Numbered from the stretch's first letter, positions 11,601 to 25,392 are shown. The stretch is DNA of 64,000 nt from Dryocosmus kuriphilus (GCA_038277395.1 CM076191.1:30465936-30529935), one strand, 5' to 3'. Numbers and translations are program-made. The notes: generated by a model not told the origin, from the letters alone.

Positions 11601-13889
11601 AAGCTGGAACCAGGTTTTGCTAATGGATTAGGTGTGATCCCATAGAGATAAGGGATCGTCTAAAAACTATCTATGTGATGCTTGTGATTCTTTATTGAGC
11701 TTATGAATATTCAGTATTCAATGTTTAATATTCAGTATTCTTGAAAGAGGTCATCGCTATTCTTGAGAGTGATTTTTATTCCTTGATCACTTTTCCTCAA
11801 TTTGTTGTCTTTGCTGATTTCACGTCAGTGTTTCCTGGAAGATAGGTTCTGAATTTTAGAGGAGAGTATGTGGAAGATGATGTAATAGTGAGAACGTAAG
11901 AGACGTCCAAAGAAATATAAAAAGGGTTTAAACTGGTTTTAGCGAGTCTTGTGTTGATATTGTGCTGGGTACTATCAGATAAATGAAGGTGGTTTGAACT
12001 TTGATTTTTATTAGGGAAAAGAGTTAGGAAATGGAGAGAGGAGTGCAATCGTAGAATACAATCCGAAAATAGAATAAGGTAATAGAATCCTTAATGTCAT
12101 GAAAGGGGATAAAAATGATGAGACGTTTGTACAGCGAATTTAAGATTTTGGTTATTTTAACAATCTAGGAAACAGGGATCATATTCACATTACTATCATT
12201 TGTTAAGTATTCATTTATTTTTAAAGAATTATATTAATTTGAAAGAGGAATTCAAAAAACTTATAAGATACCCAATGCAGGTTGCAAGAAAAAATTGTGC
12301 ATTTTTGGTCCCTTAAAATGCTAATTGTCCAGTTTCAATTTTTTTTCTTATAATTTAAATAAAATCGCGTTGGAAAAGATTCGTTATTATCATATAAAAG
12401 TGTTTACATGTTATTGAAGTAAAATTCTTGAAGAAGTCTATAATATTGGTTTACTATAAGAAGTTTTAAGAACTGATAAGTATAAAATGAAAAGATGATG
12501 ATAATGAGAAAAAGATCTTGATTTTATGTTACTGATCTTGAGGAAGATTTTGGTAATGTCTACCCTTTGATATTCTATACCATTTGATATTATCTTTGCT
12601 GACATTTAATCATTTTCTACAATATTTTGTAATCTCTTATCATCTATAGAAAATAGATGATTATATACTTGCGGGTAGGAGTTATTATTGTTAATAGAGA
12701 GATTTAAAAGCATTGAAAATTGAATAGTGATTTATATAATTTTGTATTACCTAAATGTTATTACTATTTTATTAATAATAATTAAAATTCATGATTAGTG
12801 ATAGGTTCTCAATTATATTTTTTATGGTGAACAGTTACTGATATTAAATCTCCAGATAATGCTTATTCCATATAAACATCTCATTTTTTTAACCAGATGT
12901 ATTACAAAGTCATAAAACTATATTCAGAAAAGTAATTTTTATACTTCCCTGGGTTAGAAGAATATTTTTTCAAAACGTAAACTTTCTGAGGAGTCCAAAG
13001 ACCTGAAAAAATTATTTCTAGGTCACTAAATAGACACCGAGAAACAAGAAAGTCGATTTTATATTGCCTTAGGCGACAAGAGAATTCTTTTGAATCTCAG
13101 CCTTCTGAGGACTCCAGAGAGTTCACTGCTTCAGGGTAGGTCCCTAGCTGTAGATTAAGAAATTTATAAAATTCTAAATTCTTCCCCTAAGAAAGTTAAA
13201 ATAATAATTTGCGAACCGAGAAATCGCTAGAAGTAATTTATTATAATTTTGTGGTGGAATGTTACAGGAAATCAGCTAATCAGATAGGTTTCGAATGTTT
13301 TACAGATTCATAGATTTTGACCCAAAATGATTTAGTCATGTTCGCAATTACCCTATTTCATTATAGCAGTAACTGCAATAAACGGTAGTAAATTATATCT
13401 TAGTGATGTAACAAAGATGTTAGTTGAAAACAGTCTGTAGTTTTCATTCAGCTTCTGTGGAGATATCTTCGAGAATAAAATTTCCTAAGTTTGAACAAAC
13501 AATTTTTCGGTAGTTTAAGCAGACAACCATCCGTATAATACAAGATAATTGCCGTCATCTAAAGTCCAAACCCCAGTTTCAAAGATACATCGTACCCGTA
13601 AAGAGAATGTTCTGCAGAAAGATGGTCATTGAATAGATTACTATGAAGATGATTAAGTCTGAAAATGATCTATAGATTTCATCCAAACACTACTGGTGAT
13701 GTTAACCCTAATTCATCAGCAGCAATGATAATCTTTTTTGGAAGATCAAGAACCATTGTTCGTATCTTACAGACATAATATGGACGGTCTTCGGAAAACC
13801 TGTAGATGTAAGAAGCATATCCTTTTTATCAGACTAGGCGTGGTTCCAGCTGAAGATATTCAATTCCTCCCAGTTGAACTGGAGCTATA
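11601..13889 (+). other. Intronic sequence, nothing recognised
   Basis: Mixed AT-rich DNA without clear repeats or coding signal. Confidence 0.4.
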
Positions 13890-14290
13890 GAGTTTAGCCA
13901 AAACGGCTGAGTTCACTTGTTGATTCAGAAGTCTGGTTCCTGGAGTGACATGGTGATGATATTGGTGATGCTGTGTTAATTCGTGTGTGGGCTAGACCAT
14001 GCGGGAATAATGCGAGTGATTTCCCGATCCCGATGAAGAGTAATGATCGTGCGGTGCACGGTGCGTGTCGTGCGTTATCCAATGGGCGTACAACATACAT
14101 GTGAGGCCCCAGGTTCTGCAGGATATGACGCTGGGGGTTTCTGAGTGGAACTGAGGTGGAAGAGGAAGAGGAGGAACAGGAAGAAGAAGAGGAAACAGAG
14201 GTAACGATGAGGTGATGCCAGAACATACGCCGCGCCGGAACGAACAGTGACCGCGTGTTTTCAACATTTTTCGCAAACATTCCTCCATTT
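13890..14290. other. Second GC-richer unique island
   Basis: It contains a purine run (14150-14200) and CpG-rich words near 14227-14260. Two overlapping minus-strand ORFs (98 and 128 codons, serine- and proline-rich) are open mainly because the purine run lacks stops. A regulatory role or untranslated exon is possible. Confidence 0.3.
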
Positions 14291-16257
14291 AAAACCCCGT
14301 TCCATAGCCCCCTTCACCTACATTCATTATGCTACACAGTATACCCACCTTGGATTGAAAACCTGTATCATTTAAAAAAAAAAATTAACATCAGGATGCT
14401 AGTACGTTAATAGATGTTTTTATAATAATCGTCCGTGAGATGATCATTTTATAGGAAAATCGTGCGAAATTATTATGCAAATGCAATCTTACTTGCGGGA
14501 TTAAAATCAGATTAGAAGGATTTGTATATTACGCAATCAAGGATATTAACTATTATAGCGTTGCATAACAATAACATGATATTTGTATTGTACATGAAAC
14601 TGAGATTCAGTATCAATTATTTAATTGATGTTAAATACTTAAATCTTATAGTGCATTAAATGTCTTAATTTAAATTGAATAATAAATCATATAAAGTCAA
14701 TAATTTAGAGGAAAAATTGACCGAAATACCTTTATAGTCATTTACAATAAATTGGACACATATTTATGTACGAAGCAATCAAAATTTCTATCAGTGCAAA
14801 GAACATTTTTAATGAAAGGAATACGAAGTGATTTCATTATTATTTATGTTTAATTAAAGCATTCATAAATAAATACATTATTTTCAATATCTACGGGTTT
14901 TTACCCACTACTCTCTAAATTTGAATCAGTGAAAAATGGGTTACTGAATAAGAAGTATAAGGATTTTCAGTGATGAACAATTGAATCTCACTGATTTAAA
15001 CAAACATTTCTTCCAAGAGTCGATAATAGTTTTTTTCAGTATCAGATATATTTGGAACACCTGAATATTTATTTAATTCAATATACATTTCTTACCTGAA
15101 AATTCTTCAACAGCGATGAAGCGAAGCATATATATTTCAATTTCATTATTGGACGTGATCTTAAAAAGGCTTTAAAAAAGCACCAAGTTATTCGATATTT
15201 ATTATTCTGCTTTTCTTCTATTCAAAACATACCTAAGACTTTCTTTGCGTATTTTTTATATATTTATTTTGAATCAGTTAAATTTTTTATGAAAATGGGA
15301 ATACATTTTCTTTAAGTAAAGTTTAAACTATTATTAGAATTATTAGGAGTCTGTTATGAATTTATCGAATGGAATTGATACTCTTTTTAATAGTTTCTTT
15401 TTCTCTTTCTTTATTATTTTCTTCAGCAAGACTCTAATATCGTAAGCTCTGAAAATACTCGCAATTTCATCAACCAAAGCCTCTTATAGGTGTATATATA
15501 TAGTGTTTTCCAGGAAAAATGTGAACTTGGGTTTTGGAGAAAAGTCTGTTATTGATCCCGTTTTATAATTTAAATCTATTTCTCCCATACGCTAAGTTTA
15601 ATTATAAAAAAAAATCGTTTGCAATACGAACAATTTTGAATGTCATGCATCGATTGCATACTGAATAATTGCATAATTCTAAACTAAAAGCCTTTCATAA
15701 TTGAGAAATTGTATGTTGAAAACCTTTGAAATTTAACAAACTCAAAATTGAGCTTTTAAAATTAATTTGAATTTTGAATAAGCGTTCAAATCTAAGAAAT
15801 TGAAAATCTTACAAGCTTTTAGGAATTATAAGAATTAACCTTCTTAAATATAGATTTTAAATTAGATGCGTAGCATATTGGATAATTAATTGAAACAGTA
15901 AAAGAACTTCGAAATTAAAAATTTGAAGGAAAGTGTTAAAAAATCACAGATTACAAAAATTGGATGCGTTCGAATTAATACAGAAAATTTTTTAATTGAA
16001 CAATTTTTAGTATGTAGAATCATCTGAAATTTAAGAATTTCTAACTGAAAGGCTATAGAAAATTAAAGAACTTCAAAATTTCAGATTTTTAAATTTTCTA
16101 TCGTGAATTCAAATGTAAAGTATTTCATGTCCTGACAATTAAGAATGACAAATAGACATTTAAAATATAACAAAATTGAAATCATAAAATTTCATATAAA
16201 ACTATTTTAATTTTAAACAATTTCCATTCCTGAAAGAGAATAATTTTATGATTAGTA
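14291..16257 (+). other. AT-rich intronic sequence
   Basis: Nothing recognised. From 15600 on it is dominated by AAATTGAA-type words. Confidence 0.4.
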
Positions 16258-16507
16258 CACTGAGAAAACTGTTGTGTTGAATCAAGAAAAATATTTTGTT
16301 GGTATTTGTGTAACCAAATGCTTTTGTTGTCCAAACCAAAATTATGGTTATTTGAATTGAAGTTTAAATAATCGAAAATCGAGTTTTTGTTAAGTGAAAA
16401 AAAGTTTAGTTGAAATATCCAGCGATGTCAAAAACAAATTAAGTTGTACAAATACTCTAAGCAAAAGGTTTTTGTAGATTCAGCAAAATAGTTTTCCCAG
16501 TAAAGTG
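16258..16507. mobile_element. Family C MITE
   Basis: The left end CACTGAGAAAAC and right end GTTTTCCCAGTAAAGTG are imperfect inverted repeats. TTGTGTTGAATCAAG and GATTCAGCAAAATAG continue the symmetry inward. Short TTTTGTTGG-like words repeat inside. It resembles the element at 30163-30434. Confidence 0.6.
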
Positions 16508-19500
16508 TTAAATAATGAACAAATTGAAAATCGTGAAAATTTGGAAATATTCCAATTTAACGATTCATAAATATGAACCATTTTAAAGGGTGAATCAATA
16601 TAAAAAATGGAAGATTTAAATGGTAAGAATTTCAATTTGAAAATTTTTGATCAAAGTTATTCAAAATTAGTAATTTTTTAAACCTTCTAATAGAAAAGTT
16701 AAAAGAAACAAACGCAGCTTTACATCTATAAATATTTAAGATTGTACAGTTTTAAGTTTGTATAAGAGTTCAAAAGTGGAGAATTACAAAAATATTATTA
16801 TTTGACTATGAAAAAATGATAGCAAATTTAGTTAGGTTTAAAACAACTCTTGCTAACCTTCTTGCATCATTTGAAAATCATTAAAGGGGTCGTTCCAGTA
16901 AATTACGTAAGTATTTTGTGGAAGTGGGGGTCGTCCTTCTGATTTCTTACTCTTTTACAGGGGGAGGGGGGTAGATTGAACATCATCTAGAAAAATCAGT
17001 TTTGAATCAAGTCGTCTCTGCAAGTACATACAGCGGTCACGCATCACCATACAATAATTTTTTTCAAATCTTATACGTAATATACTAATATTGATGAGGG
17101 AGGATGCTTATATGGAGGATGGGGTTCAAAACTGTCTAAAAAATACTTATAAAATACTTGAAAGACCCCAAAAAGTTTGAAATAATGAAGTGCGAAAACT
17201 ATAAGTGAATCGCTAAACAAATGTTTTCAATTCCAACCAAATTTCAGTTAATTTTATTATTGTACCTTTGATTTGAGACATGAATTAGAATAGAATACAA
17301 ATAGGGAATAACCCGTCTATATTAATTTAAAAATTAAAAATATTGCAGTTTAAAATGGAAAAATTCCGTGTTTATAAAATACCTCTGGTATTCGTTCAGA
17401 CTGGTCAATATAGAGCCTGTCCTTGGATCTTGGAAAGTAGAAAAATAGAAAATATTTCCGCCAAGTGAAACCATCCCCGTGGTCTTGGCCGCTTTGAGAT
17501 AAATCTACCGAAATGTTTCCGTGGGAGAATTCAGAAATACTAACTTTGACCCCGATGTGGAGAGATGCAAGGGTAGTATGAACGGGTTGGTCCGCCGGCT
17601 CTGTTTTGTCGCTGCCCGTGAGCAATCCTACAACTACACTCTCACCCACACACATATGACACACACACACACAACGCGCGCGCAGAGATGTAGCAAAGCC
17701 TTTTATATACAGTTAGAAAACTGGTTCGAGGATGTTCGTGGCTTCAATACTATAAACTTCAGTCAGAATGCTGCTGTCTGAAATTAAACTGCTGTATGTG
17801 CAGTTTCGGAAATCTTATGCAGGACGTGAAAACGCGTTTTAAGTTTTGCAGACAAAAATAAATTTAGTTTTGAGTAAAAAATGGTTGCTATTAACGAAAT
17901 AAACATTGGATTTTCTGTTGGTGTAAAAAAAAGTGGAAAATGTTGCTTTTATATTAAATTGCGGTTACGATGATTACGCGACGATCTATGAGTAATATGT
18001 CGGAATACCATATCTGTTTATAAATTTATTTAATCTAGATTTCTCAATAAAAGCTGTTTAGTAACGGCAAAGAAACCTAAAACTTCAGCAAATTTTTATT
18101 TATTACATCTTTTAGGTTAAAAGGAATGGAAATGTTTCATAGAAAACATAATCTATAAATGAGAACAATCTACGCGCAGCGCATGCTCATGCAGATACGG
18201 CGTTAGAAATTTATTGAAAACATTTGACCTTGAAAGATAACGTAAATCATTTCGATAAATATACGTTTTTCAACATACAAACTAATTATTTTTTTAGATA
18301 GGACGATCTTATAGGTCATTATGAACACGTCCATTATCATAACTCATTTTGGACAAAATATGTACATACAGCAGTTGAATTTGGAACGGCAGTATAATTA
18401 AAGCCTTCCAGAATCGCGGGCAATCTTGTTCTTTGGTTACCGCAATTTAATCTTCGTGGAATAATTTCAATTTATTACACAATCTGAAAGGGGTGTTCAT
18501 TCCGGGCAACCACTCGACTGGGAAGTCAACTATCGAGAAAACTTTAGAAAATTAACAGAATTTTTTTCATGCATTACCTTGGCGAAGGTTTCGGATAGGA
18601 ATCCTATTCGAGCCAGTCTGAATCAATCCGAATTTATTCAAAATCTGTATCCGAACCAATCCGAATAAAGTTTTCGATCTCTTTCGATACTAATCGGTTA
18701 AAAATGAATTCGAATCCGTATGAACCAATATGAATCAAATTTCCAGTTTTAATGAATCCGAATCAGTCTGAACTCGGATTGATTCAGATTGAGCTGGATT
18801 AATTTTCAACCACTTTAACGTTGGTGGTCTGTAAACAATGAAAGGGCTTCAAATTTAAAACTGTGTCAGCATTCTAGTTGAAACTGTAACTCGTGAGTAG
18901 AGACGAATAATATTCTTGAAACTGTGAAAATGCGGAACGCTTTGTTTTTAAAGCCAATTTATATTTCATTTTCTCACAAAATGGCATTATTGCCTCTTCG
19001 AATTAAGTACTCTTCCTTCCTTTAATTACAAAAAATATTGCACTACCATTTCCATAATGCTTTCTCTCTGAAGCAGAATTCCCTCCTGAAATTCGCCCCT
19101 GGTTCGCGGATATTCATTTCCATCAAGCACCTCCCTGATAAAACGTATACTTCCCTGGAAGCCACAAGGAATCCACTTAAAATTATCTTCGATCCTTCTT
19201 GAAAATAATTTCCTGACGAGTTTTCTAATAATCGCTTTTACATAATTTCCAACTATCGTGAAAATTAAAAGTCTTATTAGAAGAATCTTCTGTGAATGCT
19301 CAAAATCCACATATTTTTCAATAATAAAGGAGTTATTATTGAATAAGAATGAAATGAAGATGTTGAATATTATGAATAATCTGAATTAAAATAAAAAAGC
19401 TTTTCAGGTACAAATTCTGGGATAAGTAATCTCAGTATGCAAAAAATGAAGCTCAGCTCACCCTTGCCGATCTTAATTTTTTTGCATGTGTAGATTACCT

Positions 19501-20457
19501 CTAGAATTTTTACCCTTTGTTTTTTCTATTCTTTCATACTTTATTTTGAGACACAGTCAATATTTGATGAAAAACTGAACAATATAAAGGAAGGAAATGA
19601 GTATTCAATTCTTTCATCCAATTTGCAGTTTGTTCTCACACGCTAAATAGAAAAGGTCTTAAACTATTCGAGCTTTAATTGCTCACTAAGCGTTCTCGTT
19701 TCCTGATCGGATAAACATAATAATATAATAATAATAAAGTATAATAAACATAATTCATTCATCCAGAAATGAGATTATTAATCGACTTGACTTACTATAA
19801 ATGCATGATAACCCTACGAGAATATTTTCTCAAAACGTTAGGAATTATTTTTAAGATCATTTTGCAATCGAAAGACCAGTATACAGTTATCAAAAAAGAT
19901 ATTCTATATTTGTATTTTACGAAGGTGTAAAAAGCTTCTCATATTTTTCTATTGATAAACAATCTTCCGACAACTGCTGTTTTTATCTTTACTTCTACAC
20001 ACCTATTTTGTGTAGAAGGTGCAAAAAAGTTCGTCATATTTTCTCGTACATTGATCGCACAAATGCCAAGGTAAATAGAAATATTGAAAAAAAGAAAAGA
20101 TGTGGAGCCGCTCGCTTGTCATTATTATTACACGCTTATTCTAAAGTAAACAGCACGTGAAGTCGATTAGCAAGTATGGAAACGCTTCAGAATCGAATCG
20201 AAAAGCCGCTCGAATGGGAATTGTGAAAGTTTACCAGTCAAATATTCGCTGGCATCATTTGAACGTGAGAAACAATTATTATTAACGGTTTATGTGTTAA
20301 TTTGTTTACTGCGAAAATAGGACATCTTAAAAGAAATATTGCACATTCTTTTTAAATTTGATTCTTGTTTATTACAAAAAAAAATTTTATTCCTTGAATG
20401 TCGAGCTTCCGGAGTCTGAAATACCTCAAATATTAAATCACATTTTGAATACTTTTT
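16508..20457 (+). other. AT-rich intronic sequence with minor repeats
   Basis: It holds a (CA)n-like run at 17641-17683, the GAATCCG tract at 18590-18800 and a 94-codon minus ORF at 19026-19310 without recognisable motif. Otherwise nothing is seen. Confidence 0.4.
18590..18800 (+). repeat. Degenerate GAATCCGAAT repeat tract
   Basis: AATCCGAA, AATCAGTCTGAA, AATCAATCCGAA and close variants recur about ten times in 200 bp. It looks like an expanded 6-12 bp motif. Confidence 0.6.
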
Positions 20458-21085
20458 ACATTCTCGTCTCAATGAGAAGGTATTAGTTTTATGTGAAAAT
20501 TGACTTTCCCGGATTTCATGAAATCTCGATGTTTCGAGACCCCCTGAATCCGAAAAACCCGGTTTTACGTTGATTTCTGTCTGTCTATTGTTGTTGTGGT
20601 TGTAGTATACAGAATAACTTTCGAAAAACTAATCGGATTGTATTACGCTTTGGCATACTTTTTTAGGGCCTAAAAAGAAAGGACGTGTTCGTTAACCAGC
20701 GTTTTTTGACCAGCATTTCTGGTTGTATTCAACGAAAATGCTTTTAAAAAAATGAACATTCAGTTTTTCGCCCAAACTATGCGAGATACGAAAAAAAAAT
20801 TTTAAACAAAGTTTTCAACTTCGGAAAGATCTAAAAATTTGCTGCTTACCATTTTTTTTTTTATAAGATGCATAGTTTTTGAGTTATTCGTGAAAAATGT
20901 TATTAAATATTTAAAAAATCCACTTTTCAGCAAAACTATGCGAGATACGAAAAAAATGTTCCGAAGCAAATTTGTTTATCTCAAAAAGATCTACGCAGCA
21001 TAGTTTTTTCATAAGACGTATAGTATTTGTTTTAATCGTGAAAAACGTGGTTAAAAAGTTAATAAAAAAGTTATTTAAAGGTATT
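20458..21085 (+). mobile_element. Family A element, first of a head-to-tail pair
   Basis: It starts ACATTCTCGTCTCAATGAG, with the fixed 5' block, a short GTCTGTCTATTGTTGTTG tract and the TAATCGGATTGTA block. Two to three core units follow, and it runs directly into a second copy at 21086. The GC-rich 3' end is missing. Confidence 0.65.
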
Positions 21086-21818
21086 ACATTCTTATCTGAA
21101 TGAGAAGGTATTAATTTAATGTGAAAACTGACTTTTGCGGATTTCATGAAATCTCGACATTTCGGGAACCCCTGTTTGTTAATCAGCCTTTTTTGACCAA
21201 CAGTTCAGGTTTTATCCATCTAGAATGCTTTTCAAAAAACAAAACATTCAATTTTCCGTTCAAAGTGTGCGAGATACGAAAAAAAACGTTAAGGAGCAAA
21301 GTTTTTCATCTCAAAATGGTCTACAAATTTTTCTTTAAACATTTTCTGATAAGACGCATATTTTTCATTATATTTGTCAACAATATTATTAATATAAATC
21401 GTGAATTCAATTTTCTCATCAAACTATGCGAGATACGAAAAAAATGTTAAGAAGCGGAGTTATTTATTTCAAAAATATTTACAATTTCCTTTATACTTTT
21501 TTTTATTAAAATGTGGTTTTTGTTTTAATCGTGAAAAATGTTACTAAAAAATAAAAAAATTTATTTCCAGACAAACTGCAAAAAAATATCACGTTTTGGA
21601 CGAACTTTATTCGAGTACGAAGCGCGAGGCACGTGATGAGAATGTCTTTGTTAAAGCCGAAGGAGCTTTAACGATAAATTCAAAATTACCAAATTGCACT
21701 GGTTAATGGTTTGATCTTTAATTTTAAAAGGTCTATGCGCACAAATGTAGGTGGATGTACAAATACCGAGCGCTAAGCACGAGTTCCGACAGACGCGTGC
21801 CATAGACGCGCTCATATT
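21086..21818 (+). mobile_element. Family A element, second of a head-to-tail pair
   Basis: It restarts at ACATTCTTATCTGAATGAG. The microsatellite block has been deleted, so GACATTTCGGGAACCCC is followed at once by TGTTAATCAGCC. Core units follow, then the 3' block with GAAGCGCGAGGCACGTGATG, and the copy ends near AGACGCGCTCATATTC. Confidence 0.65.
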
Positions 21819-22140
21819 CTATAAAAAACGTTGGTCAAATTAGCCAAACGTTTGATTTTCCTATAACGGATGAATACTGGTACAGTATTCTAAACGCCTT
21901 AATGGCGAAACAATTTTAAATATTGAAAACTTTTAAAATTTTAATAATTTCATACTTAAACTCGCATAAATGAGACAGTTTGCAATTTTTTGATTCGTTC
22001 AATATTCTACAATTTTATAATTTTGTTTGTACAATTTTACAGTTTTATTTCAAATTAAAAGCTTTAATAGATGAACAAGAATTTTCAGTTACCTAATTAA
22101 GAACGTTCCAAAATAGAATAATGTCCAGTTCAAAATTAAT

Positions 22141-22219
22141 AGTACATTACATTACAAGGGACGGAAGTCGAAGATCCGCCGGAAAGGGTCTTCGACATTC
22201 GTCCCGAGTAATGTATACT
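22141..22219. repeat. Palindrome, about 33 bp arms
   Basis: AAGGGACGGAAGTCGAAGAT is matched in reverse by TCTTCGACATTCGTCCCGAG around a CCGCCGGAAAG centre. Outer arms AGTACATTA and TAATGTATACT also pair. Confidence 0.7.
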
Positions 22220-22734
22220 GTTTTTTTTTTTTTACTATTACTGATACTATTTTACTAATACTATTTTTTTTTTCTTTCTATAAATCTAAACATTCAGTTT
22301 CTAGATTAACAATTATAAATAGACACATGCCTATTGTAGCCTCGAAAAAATATATATAAATATAATTTTTTCAAAGTTTAAAAATTTTTAATGAAGATTT
22401 TTAAAAAACCATAAACTTGAAAACTATTTTAATCTGTCAGGCTTTAAGAAAAAACATTGAAAATGTATTAATTAAAGTTTCGAAATAAAAACTATTTTAA
22501 ATTGAAATGTTCAAACTTGTGTGTCTTTAAGTCTAAGTCGTTCAAAATTGTTTGGTTCAATTTTAAGTCGTTAAAAATTGTACAATCTTAAGATGAAAAT
22601 TATTATCTATTTTAAACTGAATATTAGGGTGCCCAGCCAAATCTGGATTTTATGATTTTCAAAATCCTTAAACAGAAACTTCTTCCACATGGGAAGAAAC
22701 CTCGGATGATTTGATGAACATCTGACTTTGAAGA

Positions 22735-22805
22735 AAGTTTTCAAAGCACCTGCGGCTTTAACGATTACATTTTCATTGCGACGCTCGCGTTTCGCGCTCG
22801 GCAGT
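22735..22805 (-). mobile_element. Family A 3'-end fragment
   Basis: On the minus strand it reads GAGCGCGAAACGCGAGCGTC and then GTTAAAGCCG. This matches the 3' block of the copy at 21086-21818 around 21612-21665. Nothing else of the element is visible here. Confidence 0.5.
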
Positions 22806-23988
22806 TGGGTTCTACAGACAGGTTAATATATGAAATATTTTAATGAGCATTTAAATTAATTAATAATCACGGAACGGGTTCATGCCACGTTGACTGTCCC
22901 TGAATTCTGTGTTGCGTCTGAAAAATAACGCGTTTATTTGATATTCGTAATATTTTAAGCAATAAACATTTTAAACTGCTAATTTCAAATACAATAACTT
23001 CAGCTTTTTTACTTTTTCGTGATGATTGAAATAAACAGCCCGGCCCGGCCCGAGGTATAATTTTTCTGCAAATATTGCACTATTATTTTAACATCTTGTT
23101 TTCATTATTTATAAAAGTTCTCTTAATTTTGATGAAACGCGTGAAACGATTTCTTCCCAAAAATAACGCATCTACTAAAAATTATAACTTATGGATTTCT
23201 TAAAAAAAAATTAATAATACTGAAAATGATTTAACTTCTTAAATTTTGCTTTAATCGAAAAATTTCGTTGAGATAATTTGTAAATTTATTTGATATCAAT
23301 AGTTTTTGATGTTTTAACAAATTTTTGAAAATATTGAAAATCGTGTAACTTTGTTAATTTGCGTCGAATTTAAAAGTGTCATTAAGATAATTTACAAGTA
23401 TTTTTATCATCTGTATTGTTAGACAATTTTTGAAAATTCAAGCACTTATAAATTACAAATGTAACATAAATTTCAGGTACGGGTACCTGAAAGTGATTTC
23501 CGTGCACTTGTAACTGAAAATTCATTTATGAAAATCCTGTTTATGCTATTTTTTATATGTTAAGCTAATATTTTTTATTTAATTTCATTAAAAATGATTT
23601 AATTTTTATCGTAGTATAATCCGCAGATATCTAAAACTATAAATTCCACAGAATAATGCAAATAGAATTCATAATTTTGACCTAACCTATAAGTCACTGC
23701 ACATGTATTTCATTTTAGGGCTCCAGAATGATGTCAAGATGTATAATTCACCTACAAAGTAAAAAAAAAACCGGATTAAAGGGAAATTTAAGGTGAATTA
23801 GACCACTTTTTTAATCTGAAATAATTTATTAAAGTGGAAGCTATAAAACAGGCATATTTTGAAATTATTGTGTTTGAATTTTAATGCACGCTTACATGAA
23901 ATCAATGAAACTTAATGCACATGAGTGGAAAAAACTTCTAATACATATGCATTAAAATGTAGTCAGATTTTTCTAACAGTGTACCTAC

Positions 23989-24400
23989 CATAAGCTTTGA
24001 GAAAAATTTCTGAAAATCATAAGAAAATTTGTTTTTATTTCGAAAATGCTTTACATTTTTTAATTTTGGTTGGATTTACCTGGTTAACGAACCTTAGTTT
24101 TGGGAACCTAAAAAAGTGTACTATTGAAGGCTGATTCGATTTAACAAATCCTTCAAAAGTTAGGGTGCCAACAAAATTTTGGTAACCAACAGCCATACGT
24201 ACATTCACACATACATACACATCATATATACACATCATATATACATACACATTACACATCCGCAAAACATACATGCAAATATAGGCATCGACAAAATTTT
24301 ATGATTTTCGGACTCTGTGAGTGCCGAAACGTAAAGATCCGTTAAAAACTAGATATTGAAAATTTGGACGATTCCACCACACTCTCATAAATGAGAATGT
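23989..24400 (-). mobile_element. Family B element (diverged relative of A)
   Basis: On the minus strand it starts ACATTCTCATTTATGAG at 24400. An ACATAC-type microsatellite follows (24190-24260), then AACTTTTGAAGGATTTG and GGTTCGTTAACCAGG. These parts run in the same order as in family A: inverted end, CGTTTCG block, microsatellite, ACTTTTGAAGGA block, GTTCGTTAACCAG block. The tandem core is absent. Confidence 0.55.
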
Positions 24401-24596
24401 AAAAATAGTTTCATGATTCTGAAAATGATCTAACTTTTTAAATTTTTCTCTAATGGAACAATTTCTTTTAGATAATTTCTAAGTCTATATGATATCTACG
24501 AAAAATTTCGGTTGGAATTTATTAATCTTTTAGAAAAAAGTTTTTTGTATTTTTTTTTTTTGTATTTTTTAAATATTGAAATTCATGTAACTTTTT

Positions 24597-25330
24597 ACAT
24601 TCTCATCTCAATGAGAAGGTATTAGTTTTATGTGAAAACTGACTTTCACGGATTTCCGGAAATCTCGACGTTTCATGACCCTCTGAATCCGAAAAAACAG
24701 GTTTTACGTTGGTGTCTGTCTGTCGTTGTCGTTATCGTCGTTGTCGTTGTAGTCTTAGTCTGTTAGCACGATAACTTTTGAAGGACTAATCGGATTGGAT
24801 TGCGCTTTTGCATACTTCTTCAAGGCGTAAAAACTAAGGACGAGTTCGTCAACCAGCGGGTTTGGACCAATGGTTCTGGTTTTATCCATCATAAATTCTT
24901 TCTAAAAATCAAAAATTCAAATTTCCCTCCAAAATATGCAAGACACGAAAAAAATCATAATAAACAAAGTTGTTCAGCTCAAAAATATCTACATATTTAC
25001 TCCCTACCATTTTCTCGAAAAGACGCATGGTCTTTAAGTTATTCGTGAAATATGTTAATTCATATGAAAAAATCCACTTTTCCGCAAAAGTATGCGAGAT
25101 ACGAGAAAATATCAAGAAGCAGAATTATTCACCTTCCAAAGACCTACAAATTCTCTTAAAACCATTTTTTGATATAACCCATACTTTATTCATTAAACGT
25201 ATAATACTGTTCTTTTAATCAAAAAATACATTACTATACAGTTAATAAAAAGTTATTAAAAGTTATTGAAAAATCTGCCCGCTACTCAGGCGCATTCTCA
25301 TCACGTTTCTCGCGCTCACCATTCAATGAA
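24597..25330 (+). mobile_element. Family A element, first unit of a tandem pair
   Basis: It starts ACATTCTCATCTCAATGAG, with a GTCTGTCTGTCGTTGTCG microsatellite, the TAATCGGATTGGA block and core units. It ends in CTACTCAGGCGCATTCTCAT plus TCTCGCGCTC. A linker of about 65 bp containing GAAAAATGCAATTTTT then leads straight into the next copy at 25393. Confidence 0.7.
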
Positions 25331-25392
25331 ATTATATCTAAAACGTAAATTTCTTAATTTTTTACATAGTTTGTCTGAAAAATGCAATTTTT

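Larger units (their letters stand above)
21819..23988 (+). other. AT-rich intronic sequence with degenerate about 110 bp repeats
   Basis: Apart from the palindrome at 22141 and the family A fragment at 22735, the part 23160-23460 has related words (ATGATTTAACTTCTTAAATT, AATTTGCGTCGAATTTAAAA) that recur at 24411-24540 and 26381-26440. Confidence 0.4.

Noticed and set aside
13992..14288. Two overlapping minus-strand ORFs, 98 and 128 codons
   Set aside because: They overlap in different frames over a purine run; openness is a composition effect.
17521..17781. 86-codon ORF overlapping a CA-rich stretch
   Set aside because: Open mainly because of the ACACAC repeat, with an opposing ORF on the other strand and no motif.
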